Position numbers and translations under genes: made by a program. Under the pieces are notes generated by a model. The model was not told the origin of the DNA. It did not search any database and saw nothing but the letters and a program-made list of their open reading frames with translations. DNA of 64,000 nt, from positions 496,001 to 560,000 of the forward strand of contig JAPZUC010000002.1 in assembly GCA_027533455.1 (NCBI GenBank). Reading direction: 5' to 3'. Below, in pieces: positions 24,213 through 34,911 of the stretch (position 1 is the stretch's first letter; every line of letters begins with the position of its first letter). This DNA comes from Porphyrobacter sp. (lineage in GTDB: Bacteria; Pseudomonadota; Alphaproteobacteria; Sphingomonadales; Sphingomonadaceae).

Positions 24213-25409
24213 TCAGACGAGCTCGACCGCAACCGCCGTTGCTTCCCCGCCGCCGATGCACAAGGAAGCCACGCCGCGCTTCTTGCCCTGCTTCTTGAGG
24301 GCATTGATCAGCGTCACGACGATCCGCGCGCCGCTCGCCCCGATCGGGTGGCCGAGTGCCGTGCCGCCGCCATTCACGTTGATCTTCTCATGCGGAATGC
24401 CGAGATCGCGCATTGCGAACATGGCGACGCAGGCGAAGGCCTCGTTGATTTCGAACAGGTCGACATCGTCCACGCTCCAGCCTGCACGGGCGAGCACCTT
24501 CTGGATCGCCGGGATGGGCGCGGTAGTGAACTGTGCAGGGGCCTGCGCATGGGCAGCCGTGGCGACCACGCGTGCGACCGGCGTGAGGCCCTTGGCCTCG
24601 GCAACGCTCGCGCGGGTCAGCACCAGCGCTGCCGCGCCATCCGAAATCGAGGACGAGGTTGCCGCCGTGATTGTCCCGTCCTTGGCGAAGGCGGGCTTCA
24701 GTTGCGGGATCTTTTCGGGGCGGCCTTTGCCGGGCGCTTCGTCATGTTCGACCACCACGTCGCCCGCACGGGTCGAAACGGTCACCGGCACGACTTCATC
24801 GGCAAAAGCCCCGCTGGCGATGGCACGGTTGGCGCGGGCGAGGCTCTCGATGGAATAGGCGTCCATTTCCTCGCGGGTCATCTGGTAGGCGTTGGCGGTG
24901 TCCTGCGCGAAGGTGCCCATCGCGCGGCCCGGCTCGTAGGCATCTTCCAGCCCGTCGAGGAACATGTGGTCATAGGCTGTGTCATGTCCCAAACGCGCGC
25001 CCGAACGGTGCTTCTTGAGGAGGTAGGGCGCATTGGTCATGCTCTCCATGCCGCCTGCGACCACGACGTCGATGGAGCCGCTGGCAAGCGCTTCGGCACC
25101 CATGATGATGGTCTGCATGCCGCTGCCGCAGACCTTGTTGACCGTGGTCGCCTGGACTGAAAGCGGCAAGCCCGCCTTGATTGCGGCCTGACGTGCGGGG
25201 GCCTGGCCGAGGCCCGCGGGCAGGACGCAGCCGATATAGGCCCGGTCGATATCCTCGCCGCTCACGCCCGCTCGCTCCACCGCTGCCTTCACCGCCACAG
25301 CGCCGAGATCGGTCGCCGAAACCTCCGAAAGCGCGCCCTGCATCGCGCCCATCGGGGTGCGGGCGTAGGAGAGGATAACAACCGGATCGGCAGGCGAAAG
25401 CTGGGTCAT
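24213..25409 (-). CDS. Acetyl-CoA C-acetyltransferase (thiolase)
   Basis: A 398-residue thiolase that condenses two acetyl-CoA or cleaves 3-ketoacyl-CoA. The nucleophile is C94 in TTVNKVCGSGMQT. The general-base region is GGTALGHPIGASGARI, and the second Cys is in LCIGGGEATAV at the C-terminus. Size and motifs fit the biosynthetic type (PhaA/AtoB-like), but PHB synthesis versus degradation cannot be told without neighbouring phb genes. It is divergent from the aldehyde dehydrogenase. Confidence 0.9.
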   Translation of the reverse strand: MTQLSPADPVVILSYARTPMGAMQGALSEVSATDLGAVAVKAAVERAGVSGEDIDRAYIGCVLPAGLGQAPARQAAIKAGLPLSVQATTVNKVCGSGMQTIIMGAEALASGSIDVVVAGGMESMTNAPYLLKKHRSGARLGHDTAYDHMFLDGLEDAYEPGRAMGTFAQDTANAYQMTREEMDAYSIESLARANRAIASGAFADEVVPVTVSTRAGDVVVEHDEAPGKGRPEKIPQLKPAFAKDGTITAATSSSISDGAAALVLTRASVAEAKGLTPVARVVATAAHAQAPAQFTTAPIPAIQKVLARAGWSVDDVDLFEINEAFACVAMFAMRDLGIPHEKINVNGGGTALGHPIGASGARIVVTLINALKKQGKKRGVASLCIGGGEATAVAVELV

Positions 25410-25573
25410 GGCAAAGTCCTTGCGTGACAGGAGAATTGTGGGGCGATGTAATGCTGCGATGCGGCATTGGCAATTGGCGGTTGGCCTGCGGGGCGATGCG
25501 ACTTGCGCCGGGGCGGGGATTGGGCAAGAACACGTCGCAAATAAAAACGCATATGTCCGAACGGGAGAACGAC
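25410..25573. promoter_or_regulatory. Divergent region between thiolase and aldehyde dehydrogenase
   Basis: 164 bases carry both promoters. The aldehyde dehydrogenase start at 25574 has GGGAG eight bases upstream. An AT-rich stretch (aaataaaaacgcatatg, near 25539-25555) is a likely -10 or leader region. I recognise no operator. Confidence 0.35.
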
Positions 25574-27004
25574 ATGGCCGACGACCGCCGCCAAGAACTC
25601 GAAGCCCTGCTTGCGCGGCAACGCGCCGCCTTCACCGCCTCGCGGCCCGAACCGATTTCGCAGCGCAAGGACCGCATCAAGCGCGCCATCGCGCTGGTGA
25701 AGGATCATGGCGAGGAATTCGCCAAGGCGATGAGTGCGGATTTCGGCAGCCGTTCGATGCACCAGTCGATGTTGACCGACATTGCGGCGACCGTCGGCGC
25801 GGGCAACCATGCGCTCAAGCATATCGACCAGTGGTCGAAGCCCGAGAAGCGCAAGGTGCAGTTCCCGCTCGGGCTGCTGGGGGCTAAGGCTGAGGTCCGC
25901 TACGAGCCCAAGGGCGTGATCGGCATCCTCAGCCCGTGGAATTTCCCGGTGCAGCTCGCCTTCGGCCCACTGATGCAGGTGCTCGCCGCGGGCAATCGCG
26001 CGATGATCAAGCCTTCCGAATTCACCGAGCGCACCAGCGAGCTCATGGCGCAGCTGACGGCGGAATACTTCGCGCCCGAGGAAGTTGCGGTGGTCACCGG
26101 TAGCCCCGAAGTTGCAGCGGCCTTCTCGTCGCTCCCGTTCGATCACCTCGTCTTCACCGGGTCGACCGCCACCGGGCGCCGCGTCATGCAGGCGGCGGCG
26201 GCGAACCTTGTGCCTGTCACGCTGGAACTGGGCGGCAAGTCCCCGGTAATCATGGGCCGCAGCGCCGATTTCGCCAAGGCGGGCGAGCGCATCGCGATCG
26301 GCAAGATGATGAACGCGGGCCAGATCTGCCTTGCGCCCGATTATCTGATGGTGCCCGAAGACAAGGCCGACGAAGCGGTCGCCGGCGTGACCGGCGCGGC
26401 GGCGGCGATGTATCCGCGCGTTCTCGACAATGACGATTATGCCTCGATTGTGTCCGACCGCCATTTCGAGCGCCTGCAGGGCCTAGTCGCCGATGCCCGG
26501 AGCAAGGGCGCCGAGGTGATCGAGGTCAACCCGGCCGGCGAGGACTTCGCCAATGCCAACCAGCGCAAGATGCCGCTGACGGTCCTGCGCGGTGTAAGTG
26601 ACGACATGACCGTGATGCAGGAGGAAATTTTCGGGCCCGTGCTGCCCGTGATGACCTACAAGTCGGTCGATCAGGCGGTCGATTACATCAACGAGCACGA
26701 CCGCCCGCTGGGCCTCTATTACTTCGGCGAGGACAAGGGTGAGCAGGAACGCGTGCTGACCCGCACCATTTCGGGCGGGGTGACCACCAATGACGTGGTG
26801 TTCCATGTCTCGATGGAGGATTTGCCGTTCGGCGGGGTCGGGCCTTCGGGCATGGGCAGCTACCACGCCATCGAGGGTTTCCGCGAATTCAGCCACGCCC
26901 GCGCGGTCTATCACCAGCCGAAGATTGATATCGCCAAGCTTGGCGGGCTCAAGCCGCCTTACGGCAAGGCGACCGAGACGGCTACGGCGCGCATGATGAA
27001 GTAG
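25574..27004 (+). CDS. Coniferyl-aldehyde dehydrogenase-like aldehyde dehydrogenase
   Basis: A 476-residue class 3-like [21 protein letters not shown] is the substrate and cofactor entry motif. E218 ([16 protein letters not shown]) is the general base, and C252 ([13 protein letters not shown]) is the nucleophile. [26 protein letters not shown] shortened ([10 protein letters not shown]) closes the fold. The CLAPDY context is the one I associate with CALDH-type enzymes oxidising aromatic or long-chain aldehydes. The start is set by the Shine-Dalgarno site before [10 protein letters not shown]; an ATG seven codons upstream is the alternative. Substrate inferred only. Confidence 0.87.
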   Translation: MADDRRQELEALLARQRAAFTASRPEPISQRKDRIKRAIALVKDHGEEFAKAMSADFGSRSMHQSMLTDIAATVGAGNHALKHIDQWSKPEKRKVQFPLGLLGAKAEVRYEPKGVIGILSPWNFPVQLAFGPLMQVLAAGNRAMIKPSEFTERTSELMAQLTAEYFAPEEVAVVTGSPEVAAAFSSLPFDHLVFTGSTATGRRVMQAAAANLVPVTLELGGKSPVIMGRSADFAKAGERIAIGKMMNAGQICLAPDYLMVPEDKADEAVAGVTGAAAAMYPRVLDNDDYASIVSDRHFERLQGLVADARSKGAEVIEVNPAGEDFANANQRKMPLTVLRGVSDDMTVMQEEIFGPVLPVMTYKSVDQAVDYINEHDRPLGLYYFGEDKGEQERVLTRTISGGVTTNDVVFHVSMEDLPFGGVGPSGMGSYHAIEGFREFSHARAVYHQPKIDIAKLGGLKPPYGKATETATARMMK

Positions 27005-27103
27005 GCGGGCCGGCGGACCATGCTCGGTTCGCCGCAACGTTTGTTCGATTTCCTGCAACAGCCTTAGGGGGTTTTCCCCGAGTCGGAGACTTGCGCGCTC
27101 CGT

Positions 27104-27140
27104 TTGACGGGCCTAGGGCGGCCCACGGGATTAATAGCTT
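27104..27140 (+). promoter_or_regulatory. Candidate promoter of the nuo operon
   Basis: The 146-base gap before nuoA contains TTGACG (27104-27109), and about 17 bases further GGATTAAT, a weak -10. A GGGG-GTTTT-CCCC element near 27066-27079 lies just upstream and may help terminate the aldehyde dehydrogenase transcript. The call rests on position and the -35 match only. Confidence 0.35.
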
Positions 27141-27150
27141 GGACATCGTC

Positions 27151-27525
27151 GTGATCGACCTCAGCCAGTATCTGCCGATACTGTTATTCGTACTCGTGGC
27201 TCTCGGGCTTTCGGTGCTTTTCGTGGTGGCGCCGATGGCGGTCTCGCGGCTCACCGGCGTGCACAATCCCGATGCCGAGAAGCTCTCCGAGTACGAATGC
27301 GGCTTTCCCGCCTTTGAAGACGCGCGCAGCCAGTTCGATGTGCGCTTCTATCTCGTCGCGATCAGCTTCATTGTCTTCGATCTGGAGGCCGCTTTCCTGT
27401 TCCCCTGGGCGGTGAGCCTCAATGTCACGGGATGGACCGGATGGGGCGGGATGATGGTGTTCCTGTTCATCCTCGCGGTCGGCCTTGCCTATGAATGGAA
27501 GAAAGGGGCGTTGGACTGGGAATGA
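27151..27525 (+). CDS. nuoA: NADH-quinone oxidoreductase subunit A
   Basis: A 124-residue membrane subunit of complex I with three helices. [20 protein letters not shown] is the diagnostic loop between TM1 and TM2, involved in quinone-site dynamics. [20 protein letters not shown] is TM2, and the protein ends [12 protein letters not shown]. The start is uncertain: GTG at 27151 ([11 protein letters not shown]) fits the usual length, and an in-frame TTG at 27139 is possible. It is the first gene of the nuo operon; its stop overlaps nuoB (ATGA). Confidence 0.93.
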   Translation: MIDLSQYLPILLFVLVALGLSVLFVVAPMAVSRLTGVHNPDAEKLSEYECGFPAFEDARSQFDVRFYLVAISFIVFDLEAAFLFPWAVSLNVTGWTGWGGMMVFLFILAVGLAYEWKKGALDWE

Positions 27526-28100
27526 ATAACATCGTTTCTCCTCCCCAAGGATTGCCCGACATCTCCGCGTTGACCAATGCCGCTGGCGGTGCGGTGCGTG
27601 CGCCCGATGCGAGCTTCTTCAACGAGCTTCAGACCGAGGTCGGCGAGAAAGGTTTCCTCGTTACGTCGACCGAGGAGCTGTTCCAGTGGGCGCGCACGGG
27701 CTCGCTGTGGTGGATGACCTTCGGCCTTGCTTGCTGTGCCGTCGAGATGATCCACGCCAACATGCCGCGCTTCGACATGGAGCGCTTCGGCGCCGCGCCG
27801 CGCGCTAGCCCACGGCAGTCTGACGTGATGATCGTCGCGGGCACGCTGTGCAACAAGATGGCCCCGGCGCTGCGCAAGGTCTACGACCAGATGTCCGATC
27901 CCAAATATGTGATCAGCATGGGCAGCTGCGCCAATGGCGGGGGCTATTATCACTATTCCTACAGCGTCGTGCGTGGTTGTGACCGGATCGTGCCGGTCGA
28001 CATCTACGTGCCCGGCTGCCCGCCGACCGCCGAGGCGCTGCTCTACGGCGTGATGCAACTGCAGCGGAAGATCCGCCGCGTCGGCACCATCGAGAGGTAA
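27522..28100 (+). CDS. nuoB: NADH-quinone oxidoreductase subunit B
   Basis: A 192-residue subunit carrying cluster N2, the last iron-sulfur centre before quinone. The cysteines lie in [10 protein letters not shown], in [12 protein letters not shown] and in [12 protein letters not shown]. The N-terminus has about 30 extra variable residues. The ATG overlaps the nuoA stop. Confidence 0.96.
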   Translation: MNNIVSPPQGLPDISALTNAAGGAVRAPDASFFNELQTEVGEKGFLVTSTEELFQWARTGSLWWMTFGLACCAVEMIHANMPRFDMERFGAAPRASPRQSDVMIVAGTLCNKMAPALRKVYDQMSDPKYVISMGSCANGGGYYHYSYSVVRGCDRIVPVDIYVPGCPPTAEALLYGVMQLQRKIRRVGTIER

Positions 28101-28106
28101 GGGCGC

Positions 28107-28898
28107 ATGGCCGTTCTCCACTCCGCCCCGAAATTCGCCTCCAACGAGGGCGTGATCGACGCCATCAGCGAGACGATCTCCGTTTGGCTGATCGAGGCTT
28201 TCGAAGCCCACGGCGAGATTATCTTCCGCGTCCAGCGGGATGCGATTGCGCGTGTGCTCGAAATCCTGCGCGATGACCATGCCTACCAGCAGCTTATGGA
28301 AATTGCCGGGGCCGACTATCCCTCGCGGCCCGAGCGGTTCGAGGTCGTCTACATGCTCCAGAGCCTGACCAAGAACCACCGCGTGATGGTGAAGTGTGCG
28401 GCGTCCGAGGATACCCCTGTGCCGACCGTCACCACCCTTTGGCCTAATGCCGGGTGGCTCGAGCGCGAGGTGTTCGACATGTTCGGCGTGACCTTCGCAG
28501 GCAACCCCGATCTGCGCCGTATCCTCACCGACTATGGCTTCGAGGGGCACCCGTTCCGCAAGGACTTCCCGATGACGGGCTATACCGAGCTGCGCTATTC
28601 CGAGGAGGAAAAGCGCGTGGTCTACGAACCCGTCGTACTGGCGCAGGAAATGCGCACTTTCGATTTCCTTTCGCCGTGGGAAGGCGCCGATTACGTGCTG
28701 CCGGGCGACGAAAAGTCGCGCGGAGCCCCCACGGTTGCCGAGCCCAAGACTACCGAAAAGTCCGGCGACACCGGCGCTGGCAAGGCGGCTGACAAGGCCG
28801 CCGCCAAGTCTGTTTCGCCGGCAGCTCCGGTTACGAAAGATAACGGTAAGCCCACGCCCGGCGCGCCCGATGCGACCTCCAAGGAGGGCGGACGATGA
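28107..28898 (+). CDS. nuoC: NADH-quinone oxidoreductase subunit C, with low-complexity tail
   Basis: A 263-residue peripheral-arm subunit. The 30-kDa-subunit core has [30 protein letters not shown] and [15 protein letters not shown]; it ends near residue 198 with [13 protein letters not shown]. Residues 199-263 form a Lys/Ala/Pro/Thr-rich tail that is not part of the usual NuoC fold and is probably disordered. The stop overlaps nuoD. Confidence 0.95.
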   Translation: MAVLHSAPKFASNEGVIDAISETISVWLIEAFEAHGEIIFRVQRDAIARVLEILRDDHAYQQLMEIAGADYPSRPERFEVVYMLQSLTKNHRVMVKCAASEDTPVPTVTTLWPNAGWLEREVFDMFGVTFAGNPDLRRILTDYGFEGHPFRKDFPMTGYTELRYSEEEKRVVYEPVVLAQEMRTFDFLSPWEGADYVLPGDEKSRGAPTVAEPKTTEKSGDTGAGKAADKAAAKSVSPAAPVTKDNGKPTPGAPDATSKEGGR

Positions 28899-30106
28899 GC
28901 ATGCAACGCGAAGAATCGCTGACCACCACGGGCGAGGTCATCACCAACTACACGATCAACTTCGGCCCTCAGCACCCTGCCGCACACGGCGTCTTGCGCA
29001 TGGTGATGGAGCTGGACGGCGAAGTGATCGAGCGGATCGATCCGCACATCGGTCTGCTCCACCGCGGCACCGAAAAGCTGATCGAGCAGAAGACCTACCT
29101 TCAGGCGCTGCCCTATTTCGACCGGCTCGATTATTGCTCGCCGCTGTGCATGGAGCACTCCTATGTGCTCGCCATCGAGAAGCTGCTGAATCTCGAAGTG
29201 CCGCTGCGCGCGCAGTATCTGCGCGTGCTGTTCGCCGAACTGACCCGCATCTGTAACCACATGCTCAACATGGGCGCGCACATCCTCGATGTCGGCGCGT
29301 TCACGCCGAACCTGTGGATCATGGACCTGCGCGAGGATTGCCTCAACTTCTTCGAGCGGGCTTCGGGCGCGCGGATGCACTCGGCGTGGTTCCGCCCGGG
29401 CGGCGTCCATCAGGACGTGCCGGAAAAGCTGCTGGTCGACATCGGCGACTGGCTCGACAACCGCTTCTTCCAGCTGTTCGAGGACGCGATGAGCCTCGTC
29501 ATGGACAACCGCATTTTCAAGCAGCGCAACGTCGATATCGCCATTGTCAGCCGCGAGGATGCGATTGCCTGGGGCTTCAGCGGTCCGATGATCCGCGCCG
29601 CCGGTATCCCTTGGGACCTGCGCAAATCGCAGCCCTACGACGTCTATGACCGCATGGAATTCGACATCCCCGTCGGCACCAACAGCGATTGCTACGACCG
29701 CTTCATGGTGCGCGTGAAGGAAGTCTACGAAAGCGCGAAGATCATCCGCCAATGTCTGCGCGACATGCCGACCGGGCCGATCGCCTCGACCGACACCAAG
29801 GTGGTGCCGCCCAAGCGCGGCGAGATGAAGCAGTCGATGGAAGCGCTGATCCACCACTTTAAGCTCTACACCGAAGGCTTCCACGTGCCTGCGGGCGAGG
29901 TTTACGTGGCGACCGAAAGCCCCAAGGGCGAATTCGGCGTCTATCTCGTCAGCGACGGCACCAACAAGCCCTACCGCTGCAAGATCCGCCCCACGGCCTT
30001 CTCGCACCTGCAGGCAATGGACTTCATGTCCAAGGGCCACATGCTGCCCGACGCGACCGCCATTCTGGGCGCGATCGACGTGGTGTTCGGGGAGTGTGAC
30101 CGGTGA
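28895..30106 (+). CDS. nuoD: NADH-quinone oxidoreductase subunit D
   Basis: A 403-residue 49-kDa-type subunit that forms the quinone pocket with Nuo[21 protein letters not shown] contains the quinone-contact His pair. [28 protein letters not shown] and the C-terminal [22 protein letters not shown] end ([16 protein letters not shown]) are typical. It overlaps nuoC at its start (ATGA) and the GTG of the next small gene at its end. Confidence 0.96.
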   Translation: MSMQREESLTTTGEVITNYTINFGPQHPAAHGVLRMVMELDGEVIERIDPHIGLLHRGTEKLIEQKTYLQALPYFDRLDYCSPLCMEHSYVLAIEKLLNLEVPLRAQYLRVLFAELTRICNHMLNMGAHILDVGAFTPNLWIMDLREDCLNFFERASGARMHSAWFRPGGVHQDVPEKLLVDIGDWLDNRFFQLFEDAMSLVMDNRIFKQRNVDIAIVSREDAIAWGFSGPMIRAAGIPWDLRKSQPYDVYDRMEFDIPVGTNSDCYDRFMVRVKEVYESAKIIRQCLRDMPTGPIASTDTKVVPPKRGEMKQSMEALIHHFKLYTEGFHVPAGEVYVATESPKGEFGVYLVSDGTNKPYRCKIRPTAFSHLQAMDFMSKGHMLPDATAILGAIDVVFGECDR

Positions 30107-30453
30107 ACAACCTTGCCACTGCCAGGGCCATGATCGACGCCTACAACGCGCAGGACGTTGACGCCTATGTCGCGTTCATGACCGACGATGCATGCGAAGC
30201 GAATTATCGCGGCGACGTTGTGCGCGAAGGCAAGGAAGGCACGCGTTCCGGGCTTGCCGCCGCGTTCGCGCGCTGGCCGCAGAACCGGGCTGAAATCGTC
30301 GAAGCACATGCCATCGGCAATTACGTACTGATGCGCGAGCACGTGACGCGCGGCCCTGCGACCGACGGCTCGCCGCTGGTCGAGCCCTTCGATGTGATCG
30401 CCGTCTATTCCTTCGAGGGCGATCTGTGCTCTCGCGTGGAGTTCATCCGCTAA
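30103..30453 (+). CDS. NTF2/SnoaL-like small protein inside the nuo operon
   Basis: A 116-residue protein starting at a GTG that overlaps the nuoD stop and ending on the nuoE start codon. [20 protein letters not shown] followed by TDDACEANY, and a C-terminal [14 protein letters not shown], is the pattern of the SnoaL/steroid-isomerase (cone-shaped alpha+beta) family. There is no clear catalytic pair. The coupling on both sides means it is made with complex I, but it is not one of the 14 core subunits. A role in assembly is speculation; an enzyme carried along in the operon is the alternative. Confidence 0.78.
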   Translation: MNNLATARAMIDAYNAQDVDAYVAFMTDDACEANYRGDVVREGKEGTRSGLAAAFARWPQNRAEIVEAHAIGNYVLMREHVTRGPATDGSPLVEPFDVIAVYSFEGDLCSRVEFIR

Positions 30454-31121
30454 TGGCTGACCGTACCCCCGCTCCCGATACCCCCGAACTGCGCGCCCGC
30501 TGGAGCGCCTTTGCGTGGACGCCGGAGAACAAGAAGACCGCCGACTGGCACATCGCCAAGTATCCGGAAGGGCGTCAGCGCTCGGCGGTGATGCCGCTGC
30601 TCGATCTTGCCCAGCGGCAAGTCGGCGCGGAAACTGATACGCAGGGCTGGCTCCCGCTGCCGGTGATCGAATATGTCGCCAAGTATCTCGATATGCCGGT
30701 GATCCGCGTGCTCGAGGTCGCCAGCTTCTACTTCATGTATAACCTGAAGCCGGTGGGCAAATTCCACGTGCAGGTGTGCGGCACCACGCCCTGCATGCTG
30801 CGCGGCAGCGACGACATCATGTCGGCTTGCAAGAAGCGCGGCATGGTGAAGGGCGGGATTTCGGCAGGCGGGCTTTGGACTCTCACCGAGGTTGAATGCA
30901 TGGGCAATTGCGCGACCGCGCCGATGGTCCAGATCAACGACGACAATTACGAGGACCTCACGCCCGAGCGTCTCGACGCGGTGCTCGATGCGCTGGCGGC
31001 GGGCGAGACCCCGAAGACAGGCACGCAGGAGCCGGGGCGGCACACCTCCGAGCCTTCGGGCGGGCCGACGACGCTTGCGGCGATGGTCGATGCGAACCAC
31101 GATTACCGGGGCGAATGGTGA
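30453..31121 (+). CDS. nuoE: NADH-quinone oxidoreductase subunit E
   Basis: A 222-residue 24-kDa-type subunit that binds a 2Fe-2S cluster (N1a) through CGTTPCMLRGS and VECMGNCATAPMVQIN. WTPENKKTADWHIAKYPEGR and WLPLPVIEYVAKYLDMP are typical of alphaproteobacterial NuoE. The C-terminal 45 residues are Pro/Gly/Thr-rich. The start was taken at MADRTPAPD, coupled to the previous stop; the stop overlaps the next tiny gene. Confidence 0.95.
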   Translation: MADRTPAPDTPELRARWSAFAWTPENKKTADWHIAKYPEGRQRSAVMPLLDLAQRQVGAETDTQGWLPLPVIEYVAKYLDMPVIRVLEVASFYFMYNLKPVGKFHVQVCGTTPCMLRGSDDIMSACKKRGMVKGGISAGGLWTLTEVECMGNCATAPMVQINDDNYEDLTPERLDAVLDALAAGETPKTGTQEPGRHTSEPSGGPTTLAAMVDANHDYRGEW

Positions 31122-31291
31122 TGGACAAAAAGGCGCAAGCCGGCGGCGGTATCGTCGGCCTGATCTTTCTGGCTGTGGCGATTATCAACTTCTTCCGGGG
31201 TGAGAACTGGATCGTCTGGTTCATCCTGGGAGCGCTGTTCGGCGGCCTCGGCGCCCTTGGCCGCATCATGAACAACCGCGACGCGCGATGA
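31121..31291 (+). CDS. Tiny membrane protein A between nuoE and nuoF
   Basis: A 56-residue protein, MDKKAQAGGG followed by two predicted helices (IVGLIFLAVAIINFF and IVWFILGALFGGLGALG) and a basic end (RIMNNRDAR). The ATG overlaps the nuoE stop, and its own stop overlaps the ATG of the next tiny gene. No family recognised. The unbroken coupling and low third-position A/T argue for a real gene. Confidence 0.62.
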   Translation: MDKKAQAGGGIVGLIFLAVAIINFFRGENWIVWFILGALFGGLGALGRIMNNRDAR

Positions 31292-31431
31292 CCTCGATCG
31301 TCTCCATCCTCGTTGCGCTCGTGCTCGCGTTCATCGCCTTCAAGGTGCTGATGGGGCTCGTGCGCGTGGGGGTGATCATCGTCATTCTAGTGGTGCTTTA
31401 CGGTATGTGGTCTGGAGGAATGTTCGCGTGA
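31288..31431 (+). CDS. Tiny membrane protein B between nuoE and nuoF
   Basis: A 47-residue ORF starting at an ATG that overlaps the previous stop: [20 protein letters not shown], then [19 protein letters not shown] and WSGGMFA. It is almost entirely one or two hydrophobic helices. It ends at 31431, overlapping the GTG of the next gene. No homologue is known to me; support is positional and compositional. Confidence 0.52.
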   Translation: MTSIVSILVALVLAFIAFKVLMGLVRVGVIIVILVVLYGMWSGGMFA

Positions 31432-31604
31432 ACCCGCTGACCCTGCTCTTCGCACTTCTCGGCCTTTCCGGCTTTGCTCTGGGTGCGGTGCTGACCGCGA
31501 CCGGGCCTTACGAGATGGGCGTAATCGTCATGGGCCTCGGCCTTGTGTTTCAGGTGATTTCGCTGGTGCGCATCAAGCGCGCCAAAGCAAAGGGACTGCA
31601 GTGA
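31428..31604 (+). CDS. Tiny membrane protein C between nuoE and nuoF
   Basis: A 58-residue protein beginning at a [23 protein letters not shown], then [20 protein letters not shown] and a basic tail KRAKAKGLQ. Two membrane helices are predicted, with a positive-inside C-terminus. It overlaps the preceding ORF by four bases and shares one base with the nuoF ATG (TGATG). Unknown function. Confidence 0.58.
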   Translation: MNPLTLLFALLGLSGFALGAVLTATGPYEMGVIVMGLGLVFQVISLVRIKRAKAKGLQ

Positions 31605-32896
31605 TGCTCGCGGATAAGGACCGCATCTTCACCAACCTCTACGGCTTCCAGGACTGGAGCCTGAAGGCGGCGCAGAAGCGCGGGGATTGGGATAACACCA
31701 AGACCCTGCTCGCACGCGGGCAGGATGCGATCATCGAGGAAATCAAGGCGAGCGGCCTGCGCGGACGCGGGGGTGCGGGCTTCCCTACGGGTCTGAAGTG
31801 GAGCTTCATGCCCAAGGAATCGCGTGACGGCCGTCCGAGCTTCCTCGTCATCAACGCCGACGAATCCGAACCCGGCTCCTGCAAGGACCGCGAGATTCTC
31901 CGCCACGATCCGCACAAGCTGATTGAAGGCGCGCTGGTCGCCGGCTTCGCGATGCGCGCGCGGGCGGCCTACATCTACGTGCGCGGCGAATATATCCGCG
32001 AGGCCGAGACGCTCCAGAAGGCGATCCACGAGGCCTATGACGCAGGCTTCCTCGGCAAGAACGCCTGCGGTTCGGGCTACGATTTCGACGTCTTCATGCA
32101 CCGCGGCGCGGGCGCCTACATCTGCGGCGAAGAAACCGCGATGATCGAGAGCCTGGAAGGCAAGAAGGGCCAGCCGCGCCTCAAGCCCCCGTTCCCGGCG
32201 GGCGCAGGCCTCTATGGCTGCCCGACCACGGTCAACAATGTCGAGAGCATCGCGGTCGCGCCGTCGATCCTGCGGCGCGGGGCGACGTGGTTCTCCTCCT
32301 TCGGGCGCGAGAACAACAAGGGCACCAAGCTGTTCCAGATCTCCGGCCATGTGGAAAAGCCCTGCGTGGTCGAAGAGGCGATGAGCATCAGCTTCGAGGA
32401 GCTGATCGAGAAGCACTGCGGCGGTATCCGCGGCGGGTGGGACAACCTGCTGGCGGTTATCCCGGGTGGCTCCTCGGTACCACTGGTGCCTGCCGCGCAG
32501 ATCCGCAACGCTCCGATGGACTTCGACGGCCTCAAGGAACTGGGCTCGGGGCTCGGCACGGCGGCGGTCATTGTCATGGACAAATCGACCGACATCGTCC
32601 GCGCGATCAGCCGCCTCAGCTACTTCTACAAGCACGAAAGCTGCGGCCAATGCACCCCCTGCCGCGAAGGCACGGGCTGGATGTGGCGCATGATGGAGCG
32701 CCTGCGCACCGGCGATGCGGCGATCGAGGAAATCGACATGCTGCAGGAAGTCACCAAGCAGGTCGAAGGCCACACCATCTGCGCGCTGGGCGATGCCGCC
32801 GCGTGGCCGATCCAAGGCCTCATCCGCCACTTCCGCCCCGAACTCGAGCGGCGGATCAACGAGCACAACGCCAAGTTTGCAGAGGCAGCCGAGTAA
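31604..32896 (+). CDS. nuoF: NADH-quinone oxidoreductase subunit F
   Basis: A 430-residue 51-kDa-type subunit that oxidises NADH with FMN and passes electrons to N3. [18 protein letters not shown] is the FMN/NADH glycine loop. [18 protein letters not shown] is typical, and the 4Fe-4S ligands are in [12 protein letters not shown] plus the later HTICALGD cysteine. It is coupled to tiny gene C upstream and nuoG downstream (TAATG). Confidence 0.97.
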   Translation: MLADKDRIFTNLYGFQDWSLKAAQKRGDWDNTKTLLARGQDAIIEEIKASGLRGRGGAGFPTGLKWSFMPKESRDGRPSFLVINADESEPGSCKDREILRHDPHKLIEGALVAGFAMRARAAYIYVRGEYIREAETLQKAIHEAYDAGFLGKNACGSGYDFDVFMHRGAGAYICGEETAMIESLEGKKGQPRLKPPFPAGAGLYGCPTTVNNVESIAVAPSILRRGATWFSSFGRENNKGTKLFQISGHVEKPCVVEEAMSISFEELIEKHCGGIRGGWDNLLAVIPGGSSVPLVPAAQIRNAPMDFDGLKELGSGLGTAAVIVMDKSTDIVRAISRLSYFYKHESCGQCTPCREGTGWMWRMMERLRTGDAAIEEIDMLQEVTKQVEGHTICALGDAAAWPIQGLIRHFRPELERRINEHNAKFAEAAE

Positions 32897-34911
32897 TGCC
32901 CAAGGTTACCGTAGACGGTCAGGAAATCGAGGTCCCGGCGGGCGCGACTGTGCTGCAGGCGTGCGAGCTGGCGGGCAAGGAAATCCCGCGCTTCTGCTAT
33001 CACGAACGGCTGAGCATTGCGGGCAATTGCCGCATGTGCCTCGTCGAGGTGAAGCCCGGGCCGCCCAAGCCGCAGGCCTCCTGCGCGCTGCCCGCTGCCG
33101 AGGGTCAGGAAATCCGCACTGACTCCCCGATGGTCAAGAAGGCGCGCGAAGGCGTGATGGAGTTCCTGCTGATCAATCACCCGCTCGATTGCCCGATCTG
33201 CGATCAGGGCGGCGAGTGTGATCTGCAGGATCAGGCGGTCGCCTATGGCCGCGGCGGCTCGCGCTATCACGAGAACAAGCGCGCGGTGACCGAGAAGTAC
33301 ATGGGCCCGCTGATCAAGACGATCATGACCCGCTGCATCCACTGCACCCGCTGCGTGCGCTTCTCCGAAGAGATCGCGGGCGTGGACGAGATCGGCGCGC
33401 TGTACCGCGGCGAGGACATGCAGATCACCACCTATCTCGAACAGGCGGCGGCGCATGAATTGTCGGCGAACGTCATTGACCTGTGCCCGGTGGGCGCGCT
33501 GACCTCGCGCCCCTATGCCTTCGAAGCACGGCCGTGGGAGCTGAAGAAGACCCATTCCATCGACGTGTCGGACGCGGTGGGGGCGAATATCACGCTGCAC
33601 TCCAAGGGCCGCGAAGTCATGCGCGCGCTGCCGCGCGTCAATGACGACGTCAACGAGGAGTGGCTGAGCGACAAGGGCCGCTATCAGGTCGATGGTCTGA
33701 CCAAGCGCCGCCTGGATCGCGTGTGGGTGCGCCGCGATGGCCGGTTGCAGCCTGCCGAGTGGGCCGAGGCCTTCGGGATGATCGCGGGCGCATTGCAGGA
33801 CGACAAGGCGAGCATCGCGGCGGTCGCTGGCGACCTGCTCGATGCCGAGACGATGTTCGCCGCCAAGGCGCTGGTCAATGTCTGCGGTTCGCAGCTGACC
33901 GAAGCGCGCCAGACCGGCATGACCTATGACGTGTCGAACCTTGCGGCGGTGAACTTCAACAGCACCTTTGCGGGCATCGAGACCGCTGACGCGATCCTGA
34001 TCGTTGGCAGCAATGTCCGCTGGGAAGCTGCGCTGCTCAACGTCCGCCTGCGCAAGGCGGTCAAGGCAGGGGCCAAGGTCTATATCGTCGGCCCCGCGTG
34101 GGAGCCGACATATCCGGCGACCTTCCTCGGCAGCGACCTGAAGCTGCTCAACCGCATCCCCAAGGAATTGGGCGATGTGATGAAGAACGCTCGGCGTCCG
34201 GCGGTGATTCTCGGCGCCGCCGCCCTCGCCAAGGGTGCGTTGCCCGCGGCGCTCAAGCTGGTCGACAAGTTCAATCTGGTTCGCGAGGACTGGAACGGCT
34301 TTAACGTGCTGCACATTTCGGCGGCGCGCATGGCTTCGCTGATGCTCGGCTTCACGCTGCCCGGCGGGACGGGCGACATCGCCAAAGCTGCGCCCAAGGT
34401 GCTGCTGAGCCTCGGTGCGGACGAGATGGACTACTCGGCGTTCCCGAACAGCCTGAAGGTCTATATCGGCCACCACGGCGACAAGGGCGCGCATCATGCC
34501 GACATCATCCTGCCCGGCGCATCCTACGCCGAGAAGGACGGGACATACGTCAACGCGGAAGGCAGGGTGCAGTTCGCCGAGAAGGCCGTGTTCGCCCCCG
34601 GCGACGCGCGGGAGGATTGGACGATTTGCCGCGCGCTCGCCGATGCGCTGGGCGTCAACGTCGGCTTCGACAGCTTCTCCGAGCTTCAGGCCAAGATGAT
34701 CGCCGCCGTCCCCGCGCTGGGCGAAGAGGGCCTGGCCACTTACGGCGCGCTGCCCAAGGCCGACAGCGGTGCGAAGTTCGAGGGCGAGCTTGCCGGCTAC
34801 CCGATCAAGGACTTCTACCTCACCAACCCCATCGCCCGCGCCAGTGAGGTGATGCAGCGGTGTTCGGACGAGTTGCTCCACGGAGCTGACGTCAAGGAGG
34901 CTGCGGAATGA
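32896..34911 (+). CDS. nuoG: NADH-quinone oxidoreductase subunit G
   Basis: A 671-residue 75-kDa-type subunit. The N-terminal 2Fe-2S domain has [33 protein letters not shown] lies in the His/Cys 4Fe-4S region, and [10 protein letters not shown] plus IDLCPVGAL bind the next cluster. The rest is a molybdopterin-oxidoreductase-like domain without Mo ligands. The ATG shares a base with the nuoF stop; a longer open frame upstream is not used. The stop overlaps nuoH. Confidence 0.96.
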   Translation: MPKVTVDGQEIEVPAGATVLQACELAGKEIPRFCYHERLSIAGNCRMCLVEVKPGPPKPQASCALPAAEGQEIRTDSPMVKKAREGVMEFLLINHPLDCPICDQGGECDLQDQAVAYGRGGSRYHENKRAVTEKYMGPLIKTIMTRCIHCTRCVRFSEEIAGVDEIGALYRGEDMQITTYLEQAAAHELSANVIDLCPVGALTSRPYAFEARPWELKKTHSIDVSDAVGANITLHSKGREVMRALPRVNDDVNEEWLSDKGRYQVDGLTKRRLDRVWVRRDGRLQPAEWAEAFGMIAGALQDDKASIAAVAGDLLDAETMFAAKALVNVCGSQLTEARQTGMTYDVSNLAAVNFNSTFAGIETADAILIVGSNVRWEAALLNVRLRKAVKAGAKVYIVGPAWEPTYPATFLGSDLKLLNRIPKELGDVMKNARRPAVILGAAALAKGALPAALKLVDKFNLVREDWNGFNVLHISAARMASLMLGFTLPGGTGDIAKAAPKVLLSLGADEMDYSAFPNSLKVYIGHHGDKGAHHADIILPGASYAEKDGTYVNAEGRVQFAEKAVFAPGDAREDWTICRALADALGVNVGFDSFSELQAKMIAAVPALGEEGLATYGALPKADSGAKFEGELAGYPIKDFYLTNPIARASEVMQRCSDELLHGADVKEAAE

